The notes under the pieces were generated by a model that did not search any database, was not told where the DNA came from, and saw nothing but the letters and a program-made list of their open reading frames with translations. From positions 1-6,939 of the forward strand of contig CAMBBY010000059.1 in NCBI GenBank assembly GCA_945863825.1: DNA of 6,939 nt, read 5' to 3'. A program made the position numbers and the translations under genes. Of the stretch, positions 6,299 through 6,939 are shown one piece after another (within the stretch, counting starts at the first letter, position 1; every line of letters begins with the position of its first letter). This DNA comes from an uncultured Prevotella sp. (GTDB lineage Bacteria; Bacteroidota; Bacteroidia; Bacteroidales; Bacteroidaceae).

Positions 6299-6330
6299 CA
6301 AAGGTAACGTTTTTTAAGCAAACCACCAAA
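6299..6330 (-). promoter_or_regulatory. Consensus Bacteroidota promoter (TTTG-N20-TACCTTTG)
   Basis: On the minus strand a TTTG -33 box (6330-6327) is followed by 20 bases and TACCTTTG (6306-6299). Both boxes match the Bacteroidota primary-sigma consensus TTTG-N19-21-TAnnTTTG exactly, with accepted spacing. The predicted start is about 6294-6292. It lies after the lrgB stop, so it should drive the 31-codon ORF or leader RNA and the aminotransferase, with a leader of about 185 bases. Confidence 0.7.
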
Positions 6331-6355
6331 AAAAGTATCGCTTTTAAGCCATTTT

Positions 6356-6373
6356 TTGTGCAAATTGTGCAAA
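6356..6373 (-). repeat. Tandem 9-bp direct repeat just after the lrgB stop
   Basis: The plus strand reads TTGTGCAAA twice in a row (6356-6364 and 6365-6373); on the minus strand this is TTTGCACAA twice. It sits 2 bases beyond the lrgB stop codon and about 26 bases upstream of the -33 box of the consensus promoter. It could be a paired operator site or simply a small duplication. Confidence 0.5.
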
Positions 6374-6375
6374 AG

Positions 6376-6895
6376 CTACAAGAAAAGAGCAAAAAAAGAC
6401 GCACCTATCACCGTCATCACACCACAAACCACAATTGAAAGACTACTCATCGCTCCCTCAATGGTACCCATCTCCATCGCTTTAGCCGTACCCAAAGCAT
6501 GGGCTGAACAACCGATGGCGATACCTTTTGCTATCGGTTCCTTGATGCGAAGGAGGGAAAGGAACTTCTCTGCAAAGATGTTTCCAAGAACTCCCGTTAC
6601 GATGATAACGACTACTGAAACTGATACGTGACCGCCCAATTCTTCTGATACGCCAATACCGATGGCTGTCGTAATGGACTTTGGCAAGAACGTAACATAC
6701 GAAGCATGATCGAAATGAAATAGTAATGCAAGAATAAGTACGGAACACAAACTTGCCAACACACCCGACAAGATACCAATCATGACGGCACGATAATTCT
6801 TCTTCAACAATTCTACCTGCTGATACAATGGTACCGCCAGACAAATTGTGGCAGGCGTCAGCAAATAACTGATGATATTGGCACCAGCACTATAC
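6376..6895 (-). CDS. lrgB: LrgB-family membrane protein, 5' end missing
   Basis: These 172 genuine residues are the C-terminal three-quarters of an LrgB/CidB-type inner-membrane protein (full length about 230). The family is linked to control of murein hydrolase activity and programmed lysis in staphylococci and to metabolite export in other systems; its role in Bacteroidota is not settled. Visible family features are YLLTPATICLAVPLYQQ near the start, the PKSITTAIGIGVSEELGG segment, a hydrophobic run through IIVTGVLGN, and the very conserved SAHALGTAKAMEMGTIEGAMS block, followed by a last membrane segment ending FFALFL. About five hydrophobic segments remain. The partner lrgA usually lies just upstream, which would be beyond the right edge. 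The first six residues of the apparent ORF (MCIRDR) come from adapter, so the ATG at 6912 is false. The gene ends in TAG at 6378-6376. No strong terminator follows it. Confidence 0.93.
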
Positions 6896-6939
6896 CTGTC
6901 TCTTATACACATCTGACGCTGCCGACGATACTCCTTGTG
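6896..6939 (-). other. Nextera adapter with i5 index read-through, not genomic
   Basis: Bases 6896-6914 are CTGTCTCTTATACACATCT, the reverse complement of the mosaic end. Bases 6915-6928 (GACGCTGCCGACGA) complete the read-1 adapter tail. Bases 6929-6936 (TACTCCTT) fit an i5 index, reverse complement AAGGAGTA, which I know as Nextera S507. The final GTG starts the P5 arm. This is synthetic library sequence, and the genomic insert ends at 6895. Confidence 0.98.

Noticed and set aside
6105..6404. A 99-codon minus-strand ORF spanning the lrgB end, the spacer and the aminotransferase start.
   Set aside because: It overlaps the 3' end of lrgB, crosses the consensus promoter, and has no family character. 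Its N-terminal part is a shifted reading of lrgB coding sequence.
20..6895. A defence system, CRISPR array, prophage or other novel multi-gene system.
   Set aside because: All complete genes fall into housekeeping or envelope families, and there are no spaced repeats, nucleases, integrases or toxin-antitoxin-like pairs.
1..6939. A 6.9-kb transposon bounded by 20-bp perfect terminal inverted repeats.
   Set aside because: The repeats are the Nextera mosaic end plus one chance G, and the right one continues into adapter tail and index. No transposase gene is present.

Overview
This is an ordinary chromosomal fragment of a member of Bacteroidota, most likely a gut Prevotella/Segatella-type Bacteroidales. 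The evidence is a gene set typical of that group (M64 peptidase with its N-terminal domain, LysM glucosaminidase, Cys-anchored surface lipoprotein with a beta-helix, LrgB), A-rich or non-Shine-Dalgarno translation starts, and promoters that match the Bacteroidota primary-sigma consensus TTTG-N19-21-TAnnTTTG. The species call is an inference from protein character, not a database match.

Both ends are library artefact. Bases 1-19 are the Nextera/Tn5 mosaic-end adapter. Bases 6896-6939 are its reverse complement followed by the read-1 tail, an 8-base i5 index (equivalent to S507) and the first bases of the P5 arm. Genuine DNA is therefore 20-6895. The terminal genes are both cut, and each appears to begin with a false MCIRDR peptide translated from adapter.

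Plus strand, left part: the C-terminal part of a secreted glucosaminidase with two LysM domains (20-692), then 18 bases later a secreted M64 zinc peptidase (711-2000), a strong 17-bp hairpin (2029-2069), and cytidine deaminase (2099-2578). Minus strand, right part, in transcription order: the C-terminal part of LrgB (6895-6376), a 267-base leader region, a sugar-nucleotide type DegT/DnrJ/EryC1/StrS aminotransferase (6108-4942), a 227-base intergenic region, then a two-gene unit of a surface lipoprotein with a beta-helix (4714-3245) and a periplasmic TPR protein (3208-2579). The two halves converge with no spacer: the stop codons of cdd and the TPR gene touch at 2578/2579.

The glucosaminidase and peptidase probably form one exported-hydrolase transcript, and the lipoprotein and TPR protein another envelope transcript. 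The aminotransferase stands alone, with no other deoxysugar genes in view. The part least explained by annotation is 6109-6375. It holds a consensus promoter, a 31-codon ORF starting a few bases after the predicted transcription start, a 15-position hairpin just after that ORF's stop, and a second promoter-like site, all ahead of the aminotransferase. This could be a leader-peptide or small-RNA arrangement. It is a hypothesis from sequence pattern only. I see no mobile element, CRISPR array, tRNA or rRNA.
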